DNA from: Martinezella lusitana
Lineage (GTDB): Bacteria; Pseudomonadota; Alphaproteobacteria; Rhizobiales; Rhizobiaceae
DNA: 64,000 bases
Reading direction: 5' to 3'
Assembly: GCF_010668395.1 (NCBI RefSeq)
Contig: NZ_WUEY01000004.1
Coordinates: 372,001 to 436,000 of the forward strand
Position numbers and translations under genes: made by a program. This document shows, in pieces, positions 31,816 to 40,308 of this stretch; position 1 is the stretch's first letter; each line of letters starts with the position of its first letter. The notes under the pieces are model-generated. The model was not told the origin of the DNA and did no database searches. It saw nothing but the letters and a program-made list of their open reading frames with translations.

Positions 31816-34804
31816 TGATCCGGCCTCCTTCCTTGTCAAAGAACACCAGATCCGTCACCTCGACTGATATCGTCTTGTCGGGCATCGGCACATAGAGCGT
31901 CTTGCCCATGCGCTCGCGTCCGCCGGCCACGAGCGCGAAGGCGATGGAGCGGCCGAGATTTTCGGACCAGTAAGCTGAGGTGACATGGCCGAGCATGGTC
32001 ATCGGCTTCTGCTCGTTCGGATCGGCGACGATCTGCGCGCCTTCCTCCAGCACCACCTTCGGATCGCGTGTAACAAGGCCGACAAGCTGCTTGCGCCCTT
32101 CCTTGACGAGATCCGGCCGCTTCAGGCCGCGAATACCGACGAAATCGGACTTCTTCTTGGAAACGGCCCAGGCAAGGCCGGCATCGTCAGGGGTCACGGT
32201 GCCGTCTGTGTCCTGGCCAACGATGATATAGCCCTTCTCGGCGCGCAGGACGTGCATGGTCTCGGTGCCATAGGCGCAGGCGCCCAGCGGTTCTGCACGA
32301 GCCCAGACGGCTTCGAGAACCGACTGGCCGTAATCGGCCGGCACGTTGATTTCATAGCCGACTTCGCCGGTAAAGGAGACGCGGAACAGCCGCGCCGGCA
32401 CGCCGCAGACCTTGCACTCGGCCACACTCATGTGCGGGAAGGCCTCGTTGGACAGATCCTGCCCCTCGACGAGCGGCTCGATGATCTCCCGCGCCTTCGG
32501 CCCCTGCACGGCGATAACGGCCCATTGCTCCGTGGTGGAGGTCAGCCATACCTTCAGATGCGGGAATTCGGTCTGGAGATAATCCTCCATGTGATGCAGC
32601 ACGCGCGGCGCACCGCCGGTCGTCGTCGTCACATGGAAGCGGTCGTCGGCCAGACGCCCGACGACGCCGTCGTCATAAACGAAGCCGTCTTCGCGGGTCA
32701 TGATGCCGTAGCGGCAGCGGCCGGGCTTCAGCGTATCCCAGGCATTGGTGTAGATCAGGTTCAGGAACTCGGCCGCGTCCGGCCCGACCACTTCGATCTT
32801 GCCGAGCGTCGAGGCATCGAACACGCCGGCCACTTCGCGCGCCGTGCGGCATTCGCGATTGACGGCCTCATGCATGGTCTCGCCGGCACGCGGGTAGAAC
32901 CAGGCGCGCTTCCAGTTGCCGACATCCTCGAAGATTGCGCCGTGCGCCTCTTCCCAGGCATGCATCGGCGTCTTGCGGGCGGGATCGAACAGCGATCCGC
33001 GCGAATGGCTGATCAACGTGCCGTAGGTGACGGGCGTATAGGGCGCGCGGAAGGTGGTGAGACCGACCTGCGGAATGTCCTTGCCGAGCATTTCTGCGGC
33101 AATCGCCAGCCCGTGCATGTTGGAAAGCTTGCCCTGGTCGGACGCCATGCCGTTGGTGGTAAAGCGCTTGATATGCTCGATGGAATGCATCCCCTCGCGC
33201 ACCGCAAGGCGGATATCTTTGGCGCAGACATCGTGCTGGAAATCGACGAAAGCCTTCGCATTCGTGTCCGGCCCGGCGCCTTCGGCAGCACCGATCATGC
33301 CGCCGGTCCACTCGAAGGCCTGCTCGGCATGAAGCTGGATTTTCTCGCCGCCATTGGTGGCGCCGGTGGCGCGCGCCATCAGCTCGCCGGCGGCAAGCGA
33401 TTCCTCGATGGCGGCCTGCAGACCGTCCGTGCCATTGCAGGCGCCGACCGAAAGGCAATCCTGAACATAGGTTCCCGGCAGGAAACGCTGCTTCTCGGCA
33501 TCGAATTTCAGCTTGCCGCGCGACTGCGAGAACAGATGAACCGAGGGCGTCCAGCCGGAGGAAACCAGAAGTGCGTCGATGGCGATCTTGCGGGAGCTGG
33601 AACTGCCGTTGCGCGCAACCGTCATGGAGGAAACGCGCAGCTTGCCGGCCGTATCGATGACCGCATAATCAGTCATGACTTCGATGCCGAGCCGCTTCGC
33701 TTCGGCCAGCACTGCCTCGCCCGGCCGCGCACGGCTATCGACGATGGCAACCACGGAGACGCCGGCGCGCTTGAGATCGAAAGCCGCTTCATAAGCCGAA
33801 TCATGCGCGGTGTAGACGCCGATCTTGGCGCCGACGGCGACGCCGTAATGGTTGAGATAGGCGCGCGCGGCCGAGGCCAGCATGATGCCCGGCCGGTCGT
33901 TGTTCGGGAACACCATGTGGCGCTCGATCGCGCCCGTCGCCAGGATGACGCGCTTGGCGCGGACCTGCCACAGGCGCTCGCGCGGCAGCTTACGGCCCGG
34001 CTTCGCCAGATGGTCGGTGACCCGTTCGGCAAGACCGAAGAAATTGTGATTGTAGTAGCCGAAGGCCGTCGTGCGGGTCAGCACCTCGACATTTGGCAGC
34101 GCCTTGAGCTTGGCAACGACGTCCTGCGCCCAGGCATAGCCCTCGACGCCATCGATCTTGACGCCGGTGTCGAAACGCAACGCGCCGCCCGCTTCCGCCT
34201 GCTCGTCGCAGAGAATGACCTTGGCGCCGGTTTCGGCAGCGGCCAATGCAGCGGAAAGGCCGGAAATGCCAGCGCCGACGACGAGCACGTCGCAATGGGC
34301 ATAGCGGCTGGCATAGTGATCCGGATCCTCTTCCGTCGGCGCGACGCCGAGGCCGGCGGCACGACGGATGAGAGGTTCGTAGATGTGCTTCCAGGCCGCC
34401 TTCGGCCACATAAAGGTCTTGTAGTAGAAGCCGGCCGCAAAGAAAGGCGCGGCAAGATTGTTGACGCCGCCAACATCGAAGGCGAGCGACGGCCAACGGT
34501 TCTGCGACTGCGCCTTCATGCCGTCGAAGACCTCCTGCACGCTGGCGCGCACGTTCGGCTGCCGCCGCGCCGCATCGCGCGAGATATCGAGAAGCGCACT
34601 CGGCTCCTCGGCTCCGGCCGAAAGAATGCCGCGCGGGCGGTGATATTTGAACGACCGGCCGACGAGATGAACGCCGTTGGCAAGCAGGGCCGAGGCAACG
34701 GTGTCGCCCTCCAGCGCCGTATAGCTCTTGCCGTCAAAGGTGAAGCGGGCGGTTCTGGCCGGCGTCAGACGTCCCTTGCCCGCGATACGATTGGCGCCGC
34801 TCAT
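31808..34804 (-). CDS. soxA: Sarcosine oxidase alpha subunit
   Basis: A 998-residue subunit. The N-terminal region is a 2Fe-2S-ferredoxin-like fold without the cluster Cys set (FTFDGKSYTALEGDTVASAL). Then an NAD-binding Rossmann domain with VVGAGISGLSAALAAAETGA, a middle domain with ILATGAIERHMVFPNNDRPG, and a C-terminal GcvT/tetrahydrofolate-binding domain (GEVGYEINVPADYG). The complex oxidises sarcosine to glycine, handing the methyl group to tetrahydrofolate and making H2O2. Its start overlaps the soxD stop by 4 bases. Confidence 0.94.
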   Translation of the reverse strand: MSGANRIAGKGRLTPARTARFTFDGKSYTALEGDTVASALLANGVHLVGRSFKYHRPRGILSAGAEEPSALLDISRDAARRQPNVRASVQEVFDGMKAQSQNRWPSLAFDVGGVNNLAAPFFAAGFYYKTFMWPKAAWKHIYEPLIRRAAGLGVAPTEEDPDHYASRYAHCDVLVVGAGISGLSAALAAAETGAKVILCDEQAEAGGALRFDTGVKIDGVEGYAWAQDVVAKLKALPNVEVLTRTTAFGYYNHNFFGLAERVTDHLAKPGRKLPRERLWQVRAKRVILATGAIERHMVFPNNDRPGIMLASAARAYLNHYGVAVGAKIGVYTAHDSAYEAAFDLKRAGVSVVAIVDSRARPGEAVLAEAKRLGIEVMTDYAVIDTAGKLRVSSMTVARNGSSSSRKIAIDALLVSSGWTPSVHLFSQSRGKLKFDAEKQRFLPGTYVQDCLSVGACNGTDGLQAAIEESLAAGELMARATGATNGGEKIQLHAEQAFEWTGGMIGAAEGAGPDTNAKAFVDFQHDVCAKDIRLAVREGMHSIEHIKRFTTNGMASDQGKLSNMHGLAIAAEMLGKDIPQVGLTTFRAPYTPVTYGTLISHSRGSLFDPARKTPMHAWEEAHGAIFEDVGNWKRAWFYPRAGETMHEAVNRECRTAREVAGVFDASTLGKIEVVGPDAAEFLNLIYTNAWDTLKPGRCRYGIMTREDGFVYDDGVVGRLADDRFHVTTTTGGAPRVLHHMEDYLQTEFPHLKVWLTSTTEQWAVIAVQGPKAREIIEPLVEGQDLSNEAFPHMSVAECKVCGVPARLFRVSFTGEVGYEINVPADYGQSVLEAVWARAEPLGACAYGTETMHVLRAEKGYIIVGQDTDGTVTPDDAGLAWAVSKKKSDFVGIRGLKRPDLVKEGRKQLVGLVTRDPKVVLEEGAQIVADPNEQKPMTMLGHVTSAYWSENLGRSIAFALVAGGRERMGKTLYVPMPDKTISVEVTDLVFFDKEGGRING

Positions 34805-35166
34805 TCAGCAAATCCCTCTGTTTGTGCCGTCTGTTCTTGTTCGTTCTGGCTCTGGACGGCCGGCTCGGCGGCACCCGGCAGCAGCGTCACGAGATCCGGC
34901 TTCGGCTCGCCGGCCTTGTAGGTGCGGTAGAAATGATCGCTCACCGTATCGCGCGCCGCATTGAAGAAGCGGCCGCAGCCATGGATATGCCGCCAGCGCT
35001 CGAAGATCAGACCCTTCGGATTGTCGCGCAGGAAGAAATATTCCTCGAACTCCTCATCCGAGATCCCGGCAATATTGGCCGGCCGCACGATATGCGCGTC
35101 GCCGGCGTTGCGGAATTCGAGTTCCGAACGCTCTTCCTCGCAATAGGGGCAGTAAATCAGCAGCAT
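34801..35166 (-). CDS. soxD: Sarcosine oxidase delta subunit
   Basis: A 121-residue zinc-binding subunit. The N-terminal CPYCEEER and the later HGCGRFFNAARDT supply the metal ligands; RDNPKGLIFERWRHIHGCGRF is the family core. The C-terminal 25 residues are a Gln/Glu-rich tail (EPAVQSQNEQEQTAQTEGF), longer than in many SoxD proteins. Its end overlaps soxA by 4 bases (ATGA). It begins 15 bases after the embedded secreted protein gene. Confidence 0.92.
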   Translation of the reverse strand: MLLIYCPYCEEERSELEFRNAGDAHIVRPANIAGISDEEFEEYFFLRDNPKGLIFERWRHIHGCGRFFNAARDTVSDHFYRTYKAGEPKPDLVTLLPGAAEPAVQSQNEQEQTAQTEGFAE

Positions 35167-35181
35167 CGTTTTCTACCTGTG

Positions 35182-35601
35182 TTAAAGCTCGGAGCCCGAA
35201 AGGCTTGTACCGGGAGGCTGGGCGCAGAGCCGCCGTCCCATGGTGACGAAAGGTGTTATGCGCTTCAAAAGCGTTTCCAGCGATTCGTAGGATTTCAGCA
35301 CGTTGGTCATTCCCAGATTGACCATGCTCATGCCCAAGAGATCCGTATCCAGTGCGAAAGCCCTTGATACCTCCGGCGTCTGCTCCGGCACGAAGTATAC
35401 CATCGGCTGGTTCAACACCTTGGCGCAAAGCAGCGTTCCGCTTTCGGCCACGAAGGGCCAATCGGCTTCATCCTTCGCCTTGTGGATCACCTGCATGCGA
35501 AAATCCTTGACCCCCGGAACCAGATCATTGACTTCGATCGTGATCGTTCCCGCTGGCAAAGAAAGCCCCGCTGCAAGAACGATCCCGACCGCCGCCAGCA
35601 T
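35182..35601 (-). CDS. Secreted YebY-like (DUF2511-type) protein embedded in the sox operon
   Basis: A 139-residue protein that begins with a short hydrophobic signal (MLAAVGIVLAAGLSLPAGT) and has a mature region with DWPFVAESGTLLC, MVYFVPEQ and a C-terminal ITPFVTMGRRLC. The spacing of the two Cys and the WPF...L.C...Y...P pattern resembles E. coli YebY (DUF2511), a small periplasmic protein. Its ATG overlaps the soxB stop by one base (TGATG) and soxD follows 15 bases later, so it sits inside the sox operon. The canonical order is soxB-soxD directly; a periplasmic protein here is unexpected. No function is assigned. Confidence 0.65.
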   Translation of the reverse strand: MLAAVGIVLAAGLSLPAGTITIEVNDLVPGVKDFRMQVIHKAKDEADWPFVAESGTLLCAKVLNQPMVYFVPEQTPEVSRAFALDTDLLGMSMVNLGMTNVLKSYESLETLLKRITPFVTMGRRLCAQPPGTSLSGSEL

Positions 35602-36854
35602 CAGTGCGCCACGGCCGCCGCGGCCGCCTCGTCGATCAACCGGCCGGTGCGGAAGCGATCCAGATTAAGCCCGGCATTGAACTTGTGCGGCTCGTCGCGG
35701 GCAATGAGATGCGCGAAGAGATTGGCCGAGCCCGGCGTCGCCTTGAAACCGCCCGTGCCCCAGCCGCAATTGACGTAGAGCCCCGGAACCGGCGTCTTCG
35801 ACTGGATCGCCGAACGGTCCGGCGTGTTGTCGACGATGCCGCCCCAGGAGCGCATCATCTTGACGCGGCGGAACATCGGGAAGAGCTCGCAGATCGCATC
35901 CAGCGTATGGGTGATGATCTGCAGACCGCCGGTCTGGCTGTAGGAATTATACTGGTCCGTGCCGGCGCCGATGACGAGTTCGCCCTTGTCGGACTGCGAG
36001 ATATAGGCATGCACCGTGTTCGACATGACGACGCAGGGGAAGATCGGCTTCAGTGGCTCGGAAACGAGCGCCTGCAGCGGGCTCGATTGCAGCGGCACGC
36101 GCACGCCTGCCATCTGCATGACGACAGTAGTGTGACCGGCCGCGGAAACGCCGATCTTTTTGGCGCCGATGAAGCCCTTCGTCGTGTCGACGCCGGTCAC
36201 GCGGCCATCCGGCGCGCGGCGGATGCCGGTCACTTCGCAATTCTGGATGATGTGGACGCCGCGGTCGGAAGCCGCGCGGGCAAAGCCCCAGGCCACCGCA
36301 TCGTGCCGCGCCGTGCCGCCGCGACGCTGCAGGGCGGCGCCGTTGATCGGGTAGCGCGCCGTGCTGGAAATATCGAGCGGCGGACAATAGGCTTTCGCCT
36401 GTTCAGGCGTCAGCCATTCATTGTCGATGCCGTAGAGACGGTTGGCATGGATATGCCGCTTGAAGGACTGCTGGTCGTGTACATTGTGCGACAGCATCAT
36501 CACGCCGCGCGGCGAGTACATGACATTGTAATTGAGATCCTGAGACAGCCCCTCCCAGAGCTTCATCGAATGCTCGTAGATGTGCATGCTCTCTTCGTAG
36601 AGATAGTTCGAGCGGATGATCGTCGTATTGCGGCCGGTGTTGCCGCCGCCGAGCCAGCCCTTTTCGATCACGGCGACATTGGTGATGCCGTGCTCCTTGG
36701 CGAGATAGTAGGCCGCGCCCAGACCATGACCGCCAGCCCCGACGATGATGACGTCATACTCCTTGCGCGGCTCGGGCGAGGTCCATTGAGCCTCCCAGCC
36801 CTTGTGAGCCCGCATCGCTTCCCTTGCCACGGCAAAAACCGAGTATTTACGCAT
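35601..36854 (-). CDS. soxB: Sarcosine oxidase beta subunit
   Basis: A 417-residue flavoprotein subunit, first gene of the sox operon. N-terminal FAD-binding DVIIVGAGGHGLGAAYYLA, then VAVIEKGWLGGGNTGRNTTI (the conserved region around the covalent FMN site) and the C-terminal VNCGWGTGGFKATPGSA. It carries noncovalent FAD and, with SoxA, covalent FMN; it is the site of sarcosine oxidation. The ribosome-binding site is AAGGAG, 11 bases before the ATG at 36854. The expected regulator is not adjacent. Confidence 0.93.
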   Translation of the reverse strand: MRKYSVFAVAREAMRAHKGWEAQWTSPEPRKEYDVIIVGAGGHGLGAAYYLAKEHGITNVAVIEKGWLGGGNTGRNTTIIRSNYLYEESMHIYEHSMKLWEGLSQDLNYNVMYSPRGVMMLSHNVHDQQSFKRHIHANRLYGIDNEWLTPEQAKAYCPPLDISSTARYPINGAALQRRGGTARHDAVAWGFARAASDRGVHIIQNCEVTGIRRAPDGRVTGVDTTKGFIGAKKIGVSAAGHTTVVMQMAGVRVPLQSSPLQALVSEPLKPIFPCVVMSNTVHAYISQSDKGELVIGAGTDQYNSYSQTGGLQIITHTLDAICELFPMFRRVKMMRSWGGIVDNTPDRSAIQSKTPVPGLYVNCGWGTGGFKATPGSANLFAHLIARDEPHKFNAGLNLDRFRTGRLIDEAAAAAVAH

Positions 36855-37015
36855 TCGCCCTCAACTCCTTCAGGCAAGACGCCTTTTGATGGGTCATACA
36901 AATCGCAAATCGAAAACCGACACAACGGCTCTTTTGCGACGCATTCAGGACCGGCTTTCGACACGGTTAAAATTGCCAGGCACTCGAACGGCGTGCTTGC
37001 ATCTTCTTAACAGCT

Positions 37016-37294
37016 TCATTTGCGTTGCAGATGGCAGACCTTTACCCGCCCGCCATGACCATCGCTACGCCAGGCGCATCCCTCTTTCCGCGGCTTTCGA
37101 TCATAAAGATAGATTCTCGCGCGATGCTTGCTGTCAAAAGTCTGGTGCGAAAAATCGTGACCGCCGACGCGGACATTCTTGCCAAAACGCACTTCACCGG
37201 CTGCGGCGGGCGCAACCATTGCAGCAAGAATGACGAGCACAAGCATGGGCACGGCAAGCAGCCTCCCGGCGGCAATGAGGCCAAGTGAGTCCAT
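37016..37294 (-). CDS. Small secreted basic protein of unknown function
   Basis: A 92-residue protein from ATG 37294, with GGGAG 9 bases upstream. Residues 1-33 form a signal peptide (LLAVPMLVLVILAAMVAPAA, likely cut after AAAG). The mature part is basic, with two Cys near the end (KEGCAWRSDGHGGRVKVCHLQ) and a GKNVRVGGHDFSH stretch. The longer open frame back to 37525 adds 77 unconvincing residues. Family not recognised. It may be a periplasmic protein with one disulfide. Confidence 0.5.
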   Translation of the reverse strand: MDSLGLIAAGRLLAVPMLVLVILAAMVAPAAAGEVRFGKNVRVGGHDFSHQTFDSKHRARIYLYDRKPRKEGCAWRSDGHGGRVKVCHLQRK

Positions 37295-37518
37295 AAGGCA
37301 TTTCTCCCTTCGCACCACCCAACCACAGGAATCAGACAGCCATCGTGACGCGCGAATGACTGTGATCCGGATTCTTCGCACAGGCGTGTCAGTGTCGCAA
37401 AACATCGCAAATCGAGCCCTCATTTTCGCACCTTCACAAAGCGGCGAAAGCAGCGTCAGCTCAACTCGGCACTCGACAAGCCGCTTTTTCCCCTGCAAAC
37501 TCACGATCTGGCTAGACT

Positions 37519-37547
37519 TTGACAAATCGATCTGCTATCTCGCCTAA
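37519..37547 (+). promoter_or_regulatory. Candidate rpsU promoter
   Basis: TTGACA (37519-37524), 17-base spacer, GCCTAA (37542-37547). Perfect -35, poor -10; leader of about 90 bases to rpsU. Confidence 0.4.
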
Positions 37548-37643
37548 CCAATCGCAAGGCTACGGCTGCGCGAACGTTATATTTTTGCCTCCTGGCGCTG
37601 CTGTCGCCGCTGGCATCAACCAAACCAAAGGAACGTGATTCTC

Positions 37644-37856
37644 GTGCAGGTACTTGTCCGCGATAACAATGTTGACCAGGCTCTCCGCGCTCTCAAGAAG
37701 AAGATGCAGCGCGAAGGTATTTTCCGCGAAATGAAGATGCGCGACTACTACGAAAAGCCGTCGCAGAAGCGTGCTCGCGAAAAGGCTGAAGCTGTTCGTC
37801 GCGTTCGCAAGCTCGCTCGCAAGCGCGCTCAGCGCGAAGGCCTGGTAGCCAAGTAA
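37644..37856 (+). CDS. rpsU: 30S ribosomal protein S21
   Basis: A 70-residue basic ribosomal protein, the last to join the small subunit, assisting mRNA binding. It has the S21 pattern [40 protein letters not shown] and an Arg/Lys-rich end. It starts with GTG: the GTG at 37644 gives the usual MQVLVRDN and lies 11 bases after AAAGGA, whereas the GTG at 37635 would leave only 2 bases of spacing. A strong terminator follows at 37891. Confidence 0.93.
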   Translation: MQVLVRDNNVDQALRALKKKMQREGIFREMKMRDYYEKPSQKRAREKAEAVRRVRKLARKRAQREGLVAK

Positions 37857-37890
37857 TCGCCGTTTTTTCGACGTTTTCAGATGCATGTGT

Positions 37891-37923
37891 GGCGGGGGCG
37901 AGTCGTTCGCCGCCGCCTTTTTG
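37891..37923 (+). terminator. Rho-independent terminator after rpsU
   Basis: Stem GGCGGGGGCGA / TCGCCGCCGCC (37891-37901 with 37907-37917, one mismatch) followed by TTTTT. Confidence 0.85.
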
Positions 37924-37973
37924 ATTTATTCTCTGCGCAAATCGGATTAAATCAGAACAGCCTGATATGACGC

Positions 37974-38870
37974 ATGGGGAAAGCGAACCCGATAATGGCA
38001 ATGACGACTTCCGTAAAGTTCCGCACTTCGAACCTCTCCTTCCTCGTTTCGAAGCGCGCGGCAGTGCTGCCTGCCTTGGCGATTCTTGCCGCAATCAGCC
38101 TCTCCGGCTGCCAGACCGCTTCCACGGATAACGTGATCCGCATCGACAAGGCGCAGGGGTCTTCGGAAAACATCGCGTCGCTGACGTCGGTCATCAATGC
38201 CAATCCGCAGGATCCCGAAGGCTACAATGTGCGCGGCACGGCCTATGGCCGCGGCGGTGATTTCAACCGCGCGCTCGGCGACTTCAATCAGGCGATCCAG
38301 CTCAATCCGAAGTTCTATCAGGCCTACGCCAACCGCGCGCTCATTTACCGCAACATGGGCAAGCTGCCGGAAGCGATCGCGGACTACAACGCCGCGCTGC
38401 AGATCAACGGCAATTACGATGTCGCCTATATCGGTCGGGGCAATCTCTATCGCCAGGCAGGCCGCGACAACGACGCCTTCAACGATTACTCCAAGGCCAT
38501 CAGCCTCGGCACCACGGATGGCCGCGCCTATAACGGCCGCGGCGTGATCTACCAGAAGCGCAATCAGCAGGATAAGGCTATCGACGACTTCTCCAAGGCG
38601 ATCTCGCTCTCGCCGAACTCGCCGGAGCCGTATAACAGCCGCGGCATCTCCTATCTCGCGCAGAACGACGACGACAACGCCTTCGCCGACTTCAATCATG
38701 CCATCGAACTGAACAACAAGGTTGCCGAATCCTGGGCGAACCAGGCCTTCGTCTACGAGCGCAAGGGCGACAAGGCGAAAGCCCGCCGCTCCTATCAGCA
38801 CGCGGTCAACCTCGACCCAAGCTACCAGCCGGCCAAGGACGGTTTGTCCCGCGTCGGCGCCGGCGCCTGA
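37974..38870 (+). CDS. TPR-repeat lipoprotein (NlpI-like)
   Basis: A 298-residue lipoprotein. After a basic N-terminus and hydrophobic segment (LPALAILAAISLSGC) comes the lipobox LSGC, with lipidation at the Cys. The mature part has about six tetratricopeptide repeats, for example DFNRALGDFNQAIQLNPKFY, KLPEAIADYNAALQINGNYD, DNDAFNDYSKAISLGT and DKAIDDFSKAISLSP. It probably sits on the outer membrane as an adaptor for envelope hydrolases, as NlpI does in enterobacteria; this is analogy only. An alternative ATG at 37995 leaves the signal peptide intact. It is followed by its own terminator. Confidence 0.85.
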   Translation: MGKANPIMAMTTSVKFRTSNLSFLVSKRAAVLPALAILAAISLSGCQTASTDNVIRIDKAQGSSENIASLTSVINANPQDPEGYNVRGTAYGRGGDFNRALGDFNQAIQLNPKFYQAYANRALIYRNMGKLPEAIADYNAALQINGNYDVAYIGRGNLYRQAGRDNDAFNDYSKAISLGTTDGRAYNGRGVIYQKRNQQDKAIDDFSKAISLSPNSPEPYNSRGISYLAQNDDDNAFADFNHAIELNNKVAESWANQAFVYERKGDKAKARRSYQHAVNLDPSYQPAKDGLSRVGAGA

Positions 38871-38897
38871 CAAAGGCGCCTGGCAATCGGATCAGCG

Positions 38898-38928
38898 GCC
38901 GCCCGGCGAACCTCGCCCGGCGGCTTTT
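38898..38928 (+). terminator. Rho-independent terminator after TPR lipoprotein gene
   Basis: Stem GCCGCCCGGCGA / TCGCCCGGCGGC (38898-38909 with 38913-38924) with an ACC loop and one internal mismatch, then TTTTCTTT. Confidence 0.8.
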
Positions 38929-38984
38929 CTTTGCCTTATGGAAAGCCTAGTCTCGGTTCACATCAATCCGAACGAGACAGCGAC

Positions 38985-40109
38985 ATGCCCTCCCCTCAGA
39001 AAATCATCGTCATCGGCGCCGGCATCATCGGTGCGTCCATCGCCTGGCATCTCCAGCGCAAGGGCGCATCCGTCACCGTGGTCGCGCAGCAGAGCGGCGG
39101 CGTTGCGACGCCGAATTCCTTCGCCTGGATCAATGCGAGCTGGGGCAATCCGGAATTCTATTTCCAGCTCCGTCACCGTTCGATGGCGGAATGGTCGAGA
39201 CTTGCCACCGATCTTCCCGATCTGCCTCTGTCGTGGTGCGGCGGCCTGTGCTGGGATCTGCCCGAAGCGGAGCTCGATGCCTATGCGGCGCAGCATCATG
39301 GCTGGGGCTATGGCATACAGCCGGTCAATCGACCCACCAGCACGATGATCGAACCGAATCTCGCCAATCCCCCGGACTATGCGCTGCATATCGCCGAGGA
39401 GGGTGCCGTCGAGCCGGTCGCAGCCTCTGAACTGCTGCTGAAAGACGCCAGGAGCCGAGGCGCGACCATCTTGTCCGGCGTCGAAGTCAAAGCTCTGCTC
39501 CGGGAGGGTGGCCGGATTGTCGGCATCAAAACGAGCGAAGGGGTGATGCACGCCGATCATGTCGTTCTTGCCGCCGGCGCGGGCACGGCGGCACTGGCGG
39601 CATCGGCCGATATCCTCGTGCCGCTCGAAACGCCGCCGGGGCTCATCGTTCATTCCCGCCCTACGAAAAAGCTTCTGAACGGGCTGGTGATGGCGCCGGG
39701 GCTGCATATGCGCCAGACGATGGAAGGACGGATCATTGCCGGCGGCGATTTCGGCGGCACCGATCCCGGCGACAATCCTGAGACCGCTGCCCGCAGACTT
39801 TTCACCAAGGTCCAGTCAGCCCTGAAAGGCGGCGAAGCCCTTGAACTGGATTTCCACACGATCGGCCATCGCCCGACACCGAGGGACGGCTTCCCCATTC
39901 TGGGTGAGGTCGACGCAGCACCCGGTCTCTATCTCGCCGTTCTGCATTCCGGCGTAACGCTGGCGCCCCTGGTCGGCCTGCTGGCAGCTGAGGAGATCGT
40001 CGATGGCAAGGCGGATCCCCAGCTTGCGTCCTTCCGGCTTTCCCGTTTCGCCCAGCCCGGCGAAGCGCCGGGTCCGCGCAACCCAAGGGATGCATTGCCG
40101 CAATCTTAA
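38985..40109 (+). CDS. FAD-dependent D-amino-acid-oxidase-family oxidoreductase
   Basis: A 374-residue flavoprotein of the DAO/glycine oxidase fold. The dinucleotide-binding motif at the N-terminus is VIGAGIIGASIAWHLQRKGA, the internal second FAD contact is VVLAAGAGTAALA, and the C-terminal part has IGHRPTPRDGFPILGEV and LYLAVLHSGVTLAP. It likely oxidises an amino or imino acid (or proline/sarcosine-like amine); the substrate cannot be read from sequence. ATG 38985 follows GAGACAG; the frame is open from a TTG at 38931 in the preceding terminator area. It stands alone, not linked to sox. Confidence 0.85.
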   Translation: MPSPQKIIVIGAGIIGASIAWHLQRKGASVTVVAQQSGGVATPNSFAWINASWGNPEFYFQLRHRSMAEWSRLATDLPDLPLSWCGGLCWDLPEAELDAYAAQHHGWGYGIQPVNRPTSTMIEPNLANPPDYALHIAEEGAVEPVAASELLLKDARSRGATILSGVEVKALLREGGRIVGIKTSEGVMHADHVVLAAGAGTAALAASADILVPLETPPGLIVHSRPTKKLLNGLVMAPGLHMRQTMEGRIIAGGDFGGTDPGDNPETAARRLFTKVQSALKGGEALELDFHTIGHRPTPRDGFPILGEVDAAPGLYLAVLHSGVTLAPLVGLLAAEEIVDGKADPQLASFRLSRFAQPGEAPGPRNPRDALPQS

Positions 40110-40308
40110 ATACCCGGGATCGCTTACGAATTCGCAGCAATGACTTTTCAGATGTTGCAAGGCAATTTACCGAGCCCTAACATGGGCGCTTCGAGAGCAT
40201 GTAGCTCGGGTCTGGGCACGGGGGCGCTTGGCATGACGACCAAAACCATTCCTTTCGCGTTTGCCGACGCTTCAGATCGTCGTGGAGGCACGATCGGTTG
40301 ATCGCCTC

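Noticed and set aside
31985..34921. Very long plus-strand open frame opposite soxA
   Set aside because: It lies antisense to a complete, motif-rich soxA in frame with high GC at third positions; long antisense frames are expected in GC-rich genes, and its composition is Arg/Gly/Asp-rich without any family pattern.
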